64,000 bases of DNA. Source: Dokdonella_A sp963834755. Lineage in GTDB: Bacteria > Pseudomonadota > Gammaproteobacteria > Xanthomonadales > Rhodanobacteraceae. Under the pieces are notes generated by a model. The model ran no database searches. It was not told the origin of the DNA and saw nothing but the letters and a program-made list of their open reading frames with translations. Of the stretch, positions 26,401 to 32,492 are shown piece by piece (positions within the stretch are counted from its first letter, which is position 1; every line of letters starts with the position of its first letter). Made by a program: the position numbers and the translations under genes. The stretch covers positions 310,001-374,000 of the forward strand of contig CAWICQ010000010.1 in assembly GCA_963834755.1 (NCBI GenBank), in the 5' to 3' direction.

Positions 26401-26655
26401 TCGGCGTGCACAGCCGCATCGATGGGACGATCGAGCACATCGCGAAGCGGGCGAAGGTCGGGTAACACCTACGTCAACCGCAACCAGATTGGTGCGGTGG
26501 TGGGCGTGCAGCCGTTTGGCGGAGAGAACCTTTCCGGGACGGGGCCGAAGGCCGGTGGGCCGCACTATCTGCTGCGGTTTGCGACCGAGCGGACGTTGAC
26601 GATCAACACGACGGCGGCGGGCGGAAACGCATCGCTATTGACCCTCAGCGAGTAG
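23421..26655 (+). CDS. putA: bifunctional proline dehydrogenase / glutamate-semialdehyde dehydrogenase, broken by four single-base insertions
   Basis: Oxidises proline to glutamate in two steps. The likely start is TTG 23421 (LSDILTPELPTAVDPTRARI). The proline dehydrogenase domain is intact: LKRLVGRAGEPVIRLAVRQA, SVKLSALHPRYE, RLVKGAYWDSEIKRAQEQGL and QFATHNAHTIAAI. The aldehyde dehydrogenase half is complete in content but split over frames. Removing one base at each of 25521, 25669-25670, 26197 and 26460-26462 restores WNFPLAIFTGQLAAGLAAGN, CFTGSTETAW, ETGGQNALI, the catalytic FDSAGQRCSAARVLYVQDD, and VGVQPFGGENLSGTGPKAGG. An in-frame palindromic insertion lies at 25014-25075. Total repaired length is about 1,077 residues, normal for a PutA without DNA-binding domain. 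Confidence 0.88.
25014..25075 (+). repeat. in-frame double-hairpin insertion inside putA
   Basis: Two perfect hairpins in tandem: AATTCCGCGC-TT-GCGCGGAATT at 25014-25035 (10-bp stem) and GCGCTCGCG-CAGAA-CGCGAGCGC at 25053-25075 (9-bp stem). They encode about 21 extra residues (SALARNSSSELSALAQNA and so on) between INLYAD and FRKNSMGVNLAND, where related PutA proteins have only a few residues. The frame is kept. Confidence 0.75.
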
Positions 26656-26703
26656 CCGTTTCGCATCTCTCGCGTTAGCGTGCGCTTCCCCCTTGCGCGC
26701 TGT

Positions 26704-26740
26704 TCCCCTGTCCCGCTTGCGGGAGAGGGCTGGGGTGAGG
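26704..26740. repeat. palindromic repeat, family B, copy 3
   Basis: One unit, CCCCTGTCCCGCTTGCGGGA followed by GAGGGCTGGGGTGAGGG, about 50 bases after the putA stop codon. Confidence 0.75.
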
Positions 26741-26932
26741 GCACTACGAAGTCGTTTTGCCGACGCCGGAGCGTCGCGACGATGGGCACGAGGCCGCGCG
26801 CGCGGCACTTCGTTTTTGGGAACGCGTCGCCAACGATCCGCGCATCGCGGCCGGATTCCAAGCGCTGGCGGAAGAGGCGCGGACGTCGCTGGACCGCGCC
26901 ATCCAGCGTAACTAGACTTCGCGAAGTCCGAC

Positions 26933-26962
26933 GTGCGCTGGAAATCCGACGAGCTCGACGAC
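26933..26962 (+). pseudogene. short putA 3' fragment upstream of marC
   Basis: GTGCGCTGGAAATCCGACGA and GCTCGACGAC here match putA at 26331-26360 with two mismatches (the VRWKSDELDD segment). The same segment begins the longer putA fragment at 27664, so marC is flanked by copies of it in direct orientation. Confidence 0.75.
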
Positions 26963-26982
26963 ATTAGCGACGCGCCACTTCC

Positions 26983-27629
26983 ATGAACGTCTTCATCAAC
27001 ACATTCCTTTTGGTCTACGCCGCGCTCTTTCCGATCGTGAACCCGTTCGGCAGCGCGCCGATCTTCTCGGACTCACCGAGGGCTACGGCAACGATGAGCG
27101 CGCGCGCATCTCGCGCCAGATCGCCATCAACAGTTTCCTTTTGCTGCTCGGCTCCATGCTCGTCGGCTCCCATGTGCTGGAGTTCTTCGGCGTGAGCCTT
27201 CCGGTCGTGCGCGTCGGTGGCGGGCTCGTCGTGACCGCGTTCGGCTGGAAGCTGCTCAACTCGGCGGCGCTGCCGGACGAAGGCCATGCCGCGCAGCACG
27301 CAGCGGATGCCGATCCCGACACGTTCTATCCGCTGACGATGCCACTCACCGTCGGACCGGGATCGATATCGGTCGCCGTCACGCTGGGCAGCCAACGTCC
27401 GGCGACTTCCGACTGGGAACAATTCGTCTTGGTTGCCGCCGCAGCGATCGCGAGCCTCGTCGCGATGGCCTTGACCGTGTATCTCTGCTACCGGTTCGCG
27501 CCGAGGCTGGTGTCTGCGCTGGGCCGCGGCGGGACGAATGTCGTCGTGCGCCTTTCCGCGTTCATTCTGTTGTGCATCGGCATCCAGATTCTGTGGAATG
27601 GCGTGAAGGAGCTTGCGCATCTGACTTAG
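26983..27629 (+). CDS. MarC family membrane protein (NAAT family), frame broken by one missing base
   Basis: MarC-type multi-spanning membrane protein of unknown substrate. From ATG 26983 it reads MNVFINTFLLVYAALFPIVN and PFGSAPIF, the family N-terminus, then derails. Adding one C near 27066 restores LGLTEGYGNDERARISRQIA and joins NSFLLLLGSMLVGSHVLEFF, VRVGGGLVVTAFGWKLL, TMPLTVGPGSISVAVTLG and the C-terminal helix AFILLCIGIQILWNGVKELA. Repaired length is about 215 residues with six membrane segments, typical for the family. It lies between putA and a second putA 3' fragment. Confidence 0.82.
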
Positions 27630-27663
27630 CCGGCACGAATGCAGAGTGGAATCATCGTTACCC

Positions 27664-27952
27664 GGAATCCGACGAGCTCGATGACGTCATCGACGCGATC
27701 AACGGCACTGGATTTGGGTTGACGCTCGGCGTGCACGGCCGCATCGACGAGACGATCGAACACATCGCGAAGCGCGCGAAGGTCGGGAATACCTATGTCA
27801 ACCGCAACCAGATGGGTGCAGTGGTTGGGGTGCAACCGTTTGGTGGTGAGAACCTGTCGGGGACGGGCCGAAGGCGGGTGGGCCGCATTATTTGTTGCGG
27901 TTTGCTACGGAGAGGACGTTGACGATCAATACGACTGCGGCGGGGGGGAATC
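27664..27952 (+). pseudogene. second, diverged putA 3'-end fragment
   Basis: Reads ESDELDDVIDAINGTGFGLT, LGVHGRIDETIEHIAKRAKV, GNTYVNRNQMGAVVGVQPFG and GENLSGTG. It is the same as the putA C-terminus at 26340-26640 but with many synonymous differences, so it is not a fresh copy. One G is missing near 27868, after which ATERTLTINTTAAGG continues in another frame. It has no start or stop of its own and runs into a SymE-like fragment at about 27953. Confidence 0.85.
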
Positions 27953-28097
27953 CTCCGCGGCGAATGGCTCAAAGCCATCGGCTTCCCCATCGGCGCCACC
28001 GCGTTCCTTTCCACCGACAAGCACGGCGACACACGCTCACGCGGCTTGGTCTCGCGCAGCCGCGACGGCTGCGCGTGTTGAAGGCCAAATCGTAAGT
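27953..28097 (+). pseudogene. SymE-like toxin fragment, copy 1
   Basis: Directly joined to the putA fragment. It reads LRGEWLKAIGFPIGATAFLS and TDKHGD, then after a one-base slip TLTRLGLAQPRRLRVLKAKS-stop. This matches the SymE-fold toxin signature (L-x-G-x-W-L-x-x-x-G-F-x-x-G) and is close to copy 2 at 29636-29830. The N-terminal third is missing, replaced by the putA end. Confidence 0.6.
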
Positions 28098-28132
28098 CGC
28101 GGCGTTTGGTGGGCTGAAGCCCAGCCTATGGA

Positions 28133-28492
28133 TCAGGGGCCGATGAGGCTTTCGGCGGGAATGCCGAAATTGCGATGCAGATTGCGAATCATGTCGACCG
28201 TGAGGCTGCGCTTGCCGTTCAACACCTCATAGACGCGATTCGGACGGCCGATCGAAGGCACGAGATCCTTGACTGTGAGGCCGCCCTGTTCCATGCGAAA
28301 CCGGATGGCTTCGATGGGATCGGGCGCTTCGATCGGAAAGTGCCGCGCTTCATAGGCTTCGACGAGCGTTGCGAGAATCTCGAACCGATCGCCCTTTTCG
28401 GTACCGGGCTCGGGCTCGTTGTCGAAATACGCTGACAGCTCGCGCAGCGCTGCTTTGTAATCCTTCTTGGTGCGAATCGGGCGGATGTTCAT
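28133..28492 (-). CDS. higA: HigA-type antitoxin, HTH protein
   Basis: A 119-residue antitoxin and DNA-binding protein: MNIRPIRTKKDYKAALRELS, then IEAPDPIEAIRFRMEQGGLT and VKDLVPSIGRPNRVYEVLNG KRSLTVDMIRNLHRNFGIPA. The last part is a helix-turn-helix of the XRE type, and the N-terminal IRTxxDYxxAL stretch is typical of HigA/YgjM. It neutralises the HigB ribosome-dependent mRNA interferase and represses its own operon. Its ATG overlaps the end of higB by 4 bases; toxin-first order is characteristic of higBA. Confidence 0.9.
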   Translation of the reverse strand: MNIRPIRTKKDYKAALRELSAYFDNEPEPGTEKGDRFEILATLVEAYEARHFPIEAPDPIEAIRFRMEQGGLTVKDLVPSIGRPNRVYEVLNGKRSLTVDMIRNLHRNFGIPAESLIGP

Positions 28493-28791
28493 AAGCTCTC
28501 CACGGTCGCTGCGTCGATCTTGTCGTACTGCGCGTGCGTGCCGACGAATTTGATGTAGACCGCCTGAAACCGGTAAGCGACGGCGACGACATGGCGGTAG
28601 TCATTGCCCTTGATGTTGAAGACAACGCGGTTCTTGCCGACGAAACTGGCGCTGGCATAACGACGCTTGATGTGTTGCGGCGCCGTCCAAATCGCGTGCT
28701 TCGCTTCGTCGTACCACGCCCGGAGCGGCTGTTCGGAGTCGGGATAGCGTACCCAGAACCTTCTCAGCGTGCTCACTGCGACAATCTTCAT
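28489..28791 (-). CDS. higB: HigB-type toxin, mRNA interferase
   Basis: A 100-residue RelE-superfamily toxin: MKIVAVSTLRRFWVRYPDSE, then QPLRAWYDEAKHAIWTAPQH, RYASASFVGKNRVVFNIKGN, DYRHVVAVAYRFQAVYIKFV and GTHAQYDKIDA, all HigB/YgjN landmarks (RVVFNIKGNxYR, FxGTHxxYDxID). It cleaves mRNA on translating ribosomes. I start it at ATG 28791: the family begins with M-[KR]-[IV], and upstream sequence is the promoter. No Shine-Dalgarno is present, and the predicted transcription start is at the ATG itself, so the mRNA may be leaderless. Confidence 0.9.
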   Translation of the reverse strand: MKIVAVSTLRRFWVRYPDSEQPLRAWYDEAKHAIWTAPQHIKRRYASASFVGKNRVVFNIKGNDYRHVVAVAYRFQAVYIKFVGTHAQYDKIDAATVESL

Positions 28792-28796
28792 GCGGC

Positions 28797-28825
28797 ATGA
28801 TAGTCCCATTTTGGGACCTATGCAA
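28797..28825 (-). promoter_or_regulatory. higBA promoter with a palindromic operator in the spacer
   Basis: On the minus strand TTGCAT (28825-28820) and TATCAT (28802-28797) are 17 bases apart. Between them lies the perfect palindrome GTCCCA-AAA-TGGGAC (28803-28817). This is the expected layout for autorepression by HigA. The -10 ends only six bases before the higB ATG. Confidence 0.7.
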
Positions 28826-28933
28826 GTTGGCGTCTTGCGTGTCGCGCACGCGCGCGACGAACCCCGCACACCGTCATGTCCCTAATCAGTAGCTCGCACA
28901 CGCACCCCGTCCTATGCACCTGCATTCCGCACT

Positions 28934-29308
28934 TTATGTTCGCTCAACGCTTCTCGGGCGCTCGTCGATTTCTTCGTCATCGTTCGTCGCGCGTTCTCTT
29001 CGTCGCCGCGGCCCCGGGATGAACCAGCCGAACAAAATCACTTCAACAACGATCCTGAGCCTGTCTCGCCAGGCGATTCGATCTCGCATGGGCGGTTCAA
29101 GCACGAGCAAAGCCGCCGCTGCGTCGGCTTGGCATGCGATCGGCACCATCACGCGACGGGCGTTGTAGAGCGCGATTTGGGATCCCGGATGGAGACTGCC
29201 AAAGCCGCCGTTGTGCGCGAATGCCGGGATGCCTTCGGCTTCGAGCACGCAGAGCACGACGGCGAGTTCGGACTCCGTTTGCGGCTCCGCAACAGCGACA
29301 AGACTCAT
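28934..29308 (-). CDS. DUF2007-like putative signal-transducing protein
   Basis: A 124-residue protein. The first 70 residues (MSLVAVAEPQTESELAVVLC, then VLEAEGIPAFAHNGGFGSLH and YNARRVMVPIACQADAAAAL) follow the DUF2007 pattern, a small PII-like alpha-beta domain of unknown function. A hydrophobic stretch (LRIVVEVILFGWFIPG) near residue 95 and an arginine-rich tail come after it, suggesting membrane attachment. It is downstream of the broken SEC-C gene on the same strand, after a hairpin. Confidence 0.65.
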   Translation of the reverse strand: MSLVAVAEPQTESELAVVLCVLEAEGIPAFAHNGGFGSLHPGSQIALYNARRVMVPIACQADAAAALLVLEPPMRDRIAWRDRLRIVVEVILFGWFIPGPRRRRERATNDDEEIDERPRSVERT

Positions 29309-29324
29309 GTTGCCGAATTGAAAT

Positions 29325-29343
29325 GGGGCGCCAATGGCGCCCC
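29325..29343 (-). terminator. perfect hairpin between the SEC-C gene and the DUF2007-like gene
   Basis: GGGGCGCC-AAT-GGCGCCCC, an 8-bp all-G/C stem with a 3-base loop, seven bases after the repaired SEC-C stop codon. ATTTCAATT follows on the minus strand. The T content is modest. Confidence 0.45.
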
Positions 29344-29347
29344 GTCT

Positions 29348-29583
29348 TCATCGAGAGTAGTGATGTCGGTCCGATCCATCGAACTCGCCACTTCGCATGC
29401 AACAATTCTTGAAACAACCTCGCGGAGCCGCACGGACACGGGTCGTTGCGGCCGAGCTTCTCGAATCAATTCCTTGGTTCCATGCACCACACGCTGTCCT
29501 TTCTTGACGCGCTGCTCGGATGGGAAACCCCTGCGGCGCTTACTGTTGCGCTCGAAAGCAGAAGTTGCTGGATGACATGACAC
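29348..29583 (-). pseudogene. small SEC-C metal-binding motif protein, broken by two extra bases
   Basis: ATG 29583 has AAGGAGAG upstream. The frame starts MSCHPATSAFERNSKRRRGF and continues to QRVVHGTKELI. Removing the G at 29463 gives EKLGRNDPCPCGSARLF, the SEC-C motif. Removing the G at 29411 then gives KNCCMRSGEFDGSDRHHYSR-stop, completing the C-x-C-x8-C-C zinc-binding pattern. The repaired protein is 77 residues. As it stands the frame is out of phase from the first insertion on. The two breaks are of the same type as in putA. Neighbours on both sides are toxin-related. Confidence 0.65.
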
Positions 29584-29596
29584 TCTCCTTCGCGTC

Positions 29597-29613
29597 GTCC
29601 CGAGTTTTGGGAC
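29597..29613. promoter_or_regulatory. second GTCCC-N7-GGGAC palindrome
   Basis: GTCCC-GAGTTTT-GGGAC resembles the higBA operator and sits 13 bases upstream of the SEC-C gene start, with a TAAAAT -10-like box just beyond it on the minus strand. It also lies 16 bases upstream of the SymE/RelE chimera start on the plus strand. HigA binding here is a guess. Confidence 0.4.
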
Positions 29614-29629
29614 CCGCTCATTTTAGCGT

Positions 29630-30094
29630 ATGACGCCCTCATCGATTGCCGAACCGATCCAGCGCATCTTCGCATCGAAAGTCACGGTCAGCCGCGCGAC
29701 GGTCGACGTGCCGATGCGAGTCCTCCGCGGCCAATGGCTGAAAGCGATCGGCTTCCCGATCGGCGCGACGGCGTTTCTGTCGACCGATCAGCGCGGCGAT
29801 ATCACGTTGCAGCGGATGGGCGTCAGCGTGCCGCGGAGGAAGGGGCGTGAATGCGAAGACTTGATGCGGCCCTGTGGTATCTCGGAACTCAAGATCGATG
29901 CAGGCGCCGGCCTTCGCGTGTACTACGCGCAGCGCGGGCACACGCTCGTCATTCTGCTGTGCGGTGGCGACAAATCGACACAGCAGGCCGACATCCGTAA
30001 GGCGCGGCGCATCGCGCAGGACTGGACCGTTATAGACGGCAATCGCCTGCTATTCAGGACGTCAACAGATGTGAAGCCCGCTTGCAACAGGTAA
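29630..30094 (+). CDS. chimeric reading frame: SymE-like N-terminus fused to RelE-like toxin C-terminus
   Basis: A 154-residue open frame. Residues 1-65 read IAEPIQRIFASKVTVSRATV, DVPMRVLRGQWLKAIGFPIG and ATAFLSTDQRGDITLQRMGV, the SymE-type AbrB-like fold. From about residue 83 it becomes ISELKIDAGAGLRVYYAQRG, HTLVILLCGGDKSTQQADIR and KARRIAQDW, the C-terminal half of a RelE-superfamily addiction-module killer protein (normally G-[VI]-x-E-L-[RK]-I-x-x-G-x-G-x-R-V-Y). The N-terminal half of that toxin, with its first strands and helices, is absent. No ribosome-binding site is seen before the ATG and no antitoxin follows. It is probably a decay product formed by deletion between two toxin genes. 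Its 3' end overlaps the convergent BNR gene by 33 bases. Confidence 0.55.
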   Translation: MTPSSIAEPIQRIFASKVTVSRATVDVPMRVLRGQWLKAIGFPIGATAFLSTDQRGDITLQRMGVSVPRRKGRECEDLMRPCGISELKIDAGAGLRVYYAQRGHTLVILLCGGDKSTQQADIRKARRIAQDWTVIDGNRLLFRTSTDVKPACNR

Positions 30095-31036
30095 GCGATC
30101 GAACGGACACGACCAGGTAGCACCATCGTCATTCGACAGGTAAAGGCGTCCCGACCCGTCGATCACAGCGACCATCGAATCTCGCGTCGCGATGCAGTCG
30201 GTATCGGCTCTGCCGTCGGTCCACTTCGGCATGCTGCCGCCCAAAGGCTGCAACGGACCGTTGCTGTCGATCGGGCGGCGATAAACCGCGCCTTGCGCCG
30301 CAAAAGGGTCGGTGGATGCCGACACGAAAATGTCGTTTCTTCCAAAAGCAACGGCAGAACAATGGTCGGCGTGAAGTCCTCGCTGTTCGATCGTCCACGT
30401 CGCTCCGGCATCGCGACTTATGCAAAAGCCCGCGCCCGCCGCCGCGATCACGAGCTCGGTCCGGGTTGGATGTGCGCGGACCTGATGAACATCGCTGTCG
30501 ATATCGATCGTCGGTTGCCAGGTGATGCCGGCGTCAGTCGATCGCGGAATTCCGCCCACGTGGACGTTGGCGAAAAGCACGGCGCCATCGCCTGTCGCCG
30601 CCATCGATCGAATTCCAAGCGGTGGCCCGACGACCTTGCCGTCGACGATCGCGGTTCCTGCGTACCATTTGTCGCGGCCTGGTACGTCGTCGAAACCGGT
30701 CATGCGTTGCTGTGTGCCGTCAGGATCGAGACGAAAAATACGCGCATCATCGGTTCCAGCAAACACGACGTCGCCGATGGGTACACAGCACGAAAGTTCG
30801 AGGTCGGTTTTTGCTATCTCAGTCCATTCGCCGCCGGCGGATCGTCGACAAAGGGAGTGCCCGCCAACAATCGCGAGCACTCCGCCGCGTCCATCGGCCA
30901 CCAGACTGCGCACCGATTGATCGGCGAGTTCCTGCTGGACGATTTTCCCGGCGATATGGAATAGGCCGCTGTCCCATGTTGCTACAAGGATAGTGGGCGA
31001 TGGCTTCAATGCAGATCCTGTGGGTGCGGCGCCCAT
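30062..31036 (-). CDS. BNR/Asp-box repeat beta-propeller protein
   Basis: A 324-residue protein starting at ATG 31036 (MGAAPTGSALKPSPTILVAT). At least three Asp boxes (S-x-D-x-G-x-T-W) are visible: RSTDAGITWQP, ISRDAGATWTIEQ and LSNDDGATWS. They lie at regular spacing in the second half. This marks a sialidase- or sortilin-like propeller, but no sialidase arginine triad or signal peptide is evident. The first half has propeller-like strands (SVRSLVADGRGGVLAIVGGH). It may be a cytoplasmic or lipoprotein-free sensor of unknown role. The longer upstream frame overlaps a SymE remnant and was rejected. Confidence 0.7.
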   Translation of the reverse strand: MGAAPTGSALKPSPTILVATWDSGLFHIAGKIVQQELADQSVRSLVADGRGGVLAIVGGHSLCRRSAGGEWTEIAKTDLELSCCVPIGDVVFAGTDDARIFRLDPDGTQQRMTGFDDVPGRDKWYAGTAIVDGKVVGPPLGIRSMAATGDGAVLFANVHVGGIPRSTDAGITWQPTIDIDSDVHQVRAHPTRTELVIAAAGAGFCISRDAGATWTIEQRGLHADHCSAVAFGRNDIFVSASTDPFAAQGAVYRRPIDSNGPLQPLGGSMPKWTDGRADTDCIATRDSMVAVIDGSGRLYLSNDDGATWSCPFDRLPVASGLHIC

Positions 31037-31110
31037 CGGTTTACCCTGATCGATTTCCGCAAAATGATACGCCGGCGTGTACGCACACGCGCGAGGACAG
31101 CGCTCACTCT

Positions 31111-31262
31111 TTGTCGAGCCGATCCGGCGCGACCTTGCATCGAAAGTCACGCTCGGTCGTGCGACGGTCGACGAGGCGGTGCTCGTTCTGCGCAACGAAA
31201 TGGCCGAAAGCGATCGCCTTTTCCGATCGGCGCCATCGCATTGCCCGATCGACGCTAAAGGA
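31111..31262 (+). pseudogene. SymE-like toxin fragment, copy 3
   Basis: FVEPIRRDLASKVTLGRATV and DEAVLVLRNEMAESDRL correspond to residues 6-45 of the chimera at 29630, and the DNA stays similar through the GFPIG region although the frame has slipped. No complete frame remains. It lies in the 372-base gap between the BNR gene and the sigma factor, where I see no other gene. Confidence 0.5.
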
Positions 31263-31408
31263 AAACACCTGGGTTCTCATTTTTTTGCCCCCGCACAGGC
31301 TCGAAGTGCGAAATCCTGGCGCACGCGCTGTGGTCCGAACCGCACGACTTTCGAATGGCGGCAACCGCCGCCCAAATTACGCCGAAGTGAGGCGAGGAGG
31401 AATTCGTT

Positions 31409-31987
31409 GTGCTCGGATTGGTGGCTGTCGGCGCGACCCAGCATGCGAGGTTCGAAGCGGCGGCGCTGCCGCTGATGCCGACGCTGCATCGGGCGGCATT
31501 GCACATGACGCGTGATGGCCACGCGGCGAGCGATCTCGTGCAGGACACGTACCTGCGTGCTTACCGCGCCTTCGGCCAGTTCAGCCCGGGGACGAATTGC
31601 CGCGCCTGGCTGTTTAGTATCATGTATTCCGTGTTCAACAGCGCGTACCGCAAGGCGCAGCGCGCGCTTACCGGCTCGCAGATGCTTGCGCTGCACGCTG
31701 ACTACGATCATTGGCTGGAGTCCGATGAGGACGCCGCCGAACTGTGCGCGCCGCTCGAAGTGTCGCAAGAGCTGGATCCGCACGTGGAACAGGCGCTCAA
31801 CGGTCTGCCCGAAGCGTTCCGCCATGTGGTGATGCTCGTGGATGTCGGCGAGCTTTCATACGAGGAGGCTGCTGCGGCAATCGGTTGTGCAGTGGGTACC
31901 GTGCGCTCGCGTCTGTTCCGAGCACGCAAGTATTTGTTCGCGGCCTTGCTGACGTATGCTCGAGAGGAGGGCTACGCCACAAGCTGA
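31409..31987 (+). CDS. ECF-type RNA polymerase sigma factor
   Basis: A 192-residue sigma70-family regulator. Region 2 has AALHMTRDGHAASDLVQDTY, LRAYRAFGQFSPGTNCRAWL and FSIMYSVFNSAYRK. Region 4 has EQALNGLPEAFRHVVMLVDV and GELSYEEAAAAIGCAVGTVR SRLFRARKYL, the promoter -35 recognising HTH. GTG at 31409 has GGCGAGGAGG upstream. It is followed after 10 bases by a zinc-finger anti-sigma gene, so its activity is likely controlled by that partner. The target genes may include the secreted propeller protein downstream. Confidence 0.9.
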   Translation: MLGLVAVGATQHARFEAAALPLMPTLHRAALHMTRDGHAASDLVQDTYLRAYRAFGQFSPGTNCRAWLFSIMYSVFNSAYRKAQRALTGSQMLALHADYDHWLESDEDAAELCAPLEVSQELDPHVEQALNGLPEAFRHVVMLVDVGELSYEEAAAAIGCAVGTVRSRLFRARKYLFAALLTYAREEGYATS

Positions 31988-31997
31988 AGGAGAAAGC

Positions 31998-32360
31998 ATG
32001 AGCGGCGCGGGGGGCCATCTCGGCGAAAGGTTGCAGGACATCGCCGACCATCGCTTGAGCAGCGCGGAACTGGAAGCGACCAGCGAACACCTGGCCGCAT
32101 GCGCACGCTGCCGCCGCGAGCTCGATGCCTTGCTGCGGGTCAAGCGAGCGCTTGCGCCGCAGGCCGGGCACGATGCAGTGCCAGCCGAATTGCACGGCGC
32201 CGTCTCGCAGCGGCTGGCGCGCGAGCGCATCGCGGCCGAGCCGTCGTTAGCGAACCGTGTTCGCGCAGCCGCAAATAGGCGCTGGATGCTCGGCATCGCA
32301 TTCGCAGCGCTCCTTGCGATGGCTATCGTTCTGTGGGTGTTGTCCGCAAGCGGTAGTTGA
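31998..32360 (+). CDS. zinc-finger anti-sigma factor
   Basis: A 120-residue protein starting at ATG 31998, preceded by AAGGAG. The N-terminal domain reads DIADHRLSSAELEATSEHLA ACARCRREL, with the H-x3-C-x2-C zinc motif of ZAS-type anti-sigma factors. The C-terminus has one membrane helix (WMLGIAFAALLAMAIVLWVL). It probably holds the upstream sigma factor at the membrane until a signal, perhaps redox or zinc loss, releases it. Confidence 0.88.
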   Translation: MSGAGGHLGERLQDIADHRLSSAELEATSEHLAACARCRRELDALLRVKRALAPQAGHDAVPAELHGAVSQRLARERIAAEPSLANRVRAAANRRWMLGIAFAALLAMAIVLWVLSASGS

Positions 32361-32492
32361 AGGAGCACAGCAATCGTCGAGGTCCGCGTCCACTGATATT
32401 CGCTTCGGGAACTTTTCTGCGCCGCGCTTCGTTGTGACCCGAGACAGCCGCATTCGGCGGCCTGTTCTCCCGTCACTACCATCGAGGCTTCC

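Larger units (their letters stand above)
26656..26982. other. gap between putA and marC with repeat and coding remnants
   Basis: Contains the family B repeat unit at 26704-26740. An open stretch without ATG at about 26742-26914 reads like a coding remnant (RAALRFWERVANDPRIAAGF, then QALAEEARTSLDRAIQRN-stop). A perfect palindrome GACTTCGCGAAGTC lies at 26916-26929, and a 30-base putA fragment at 26933-26962. Confidence 0.5.
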
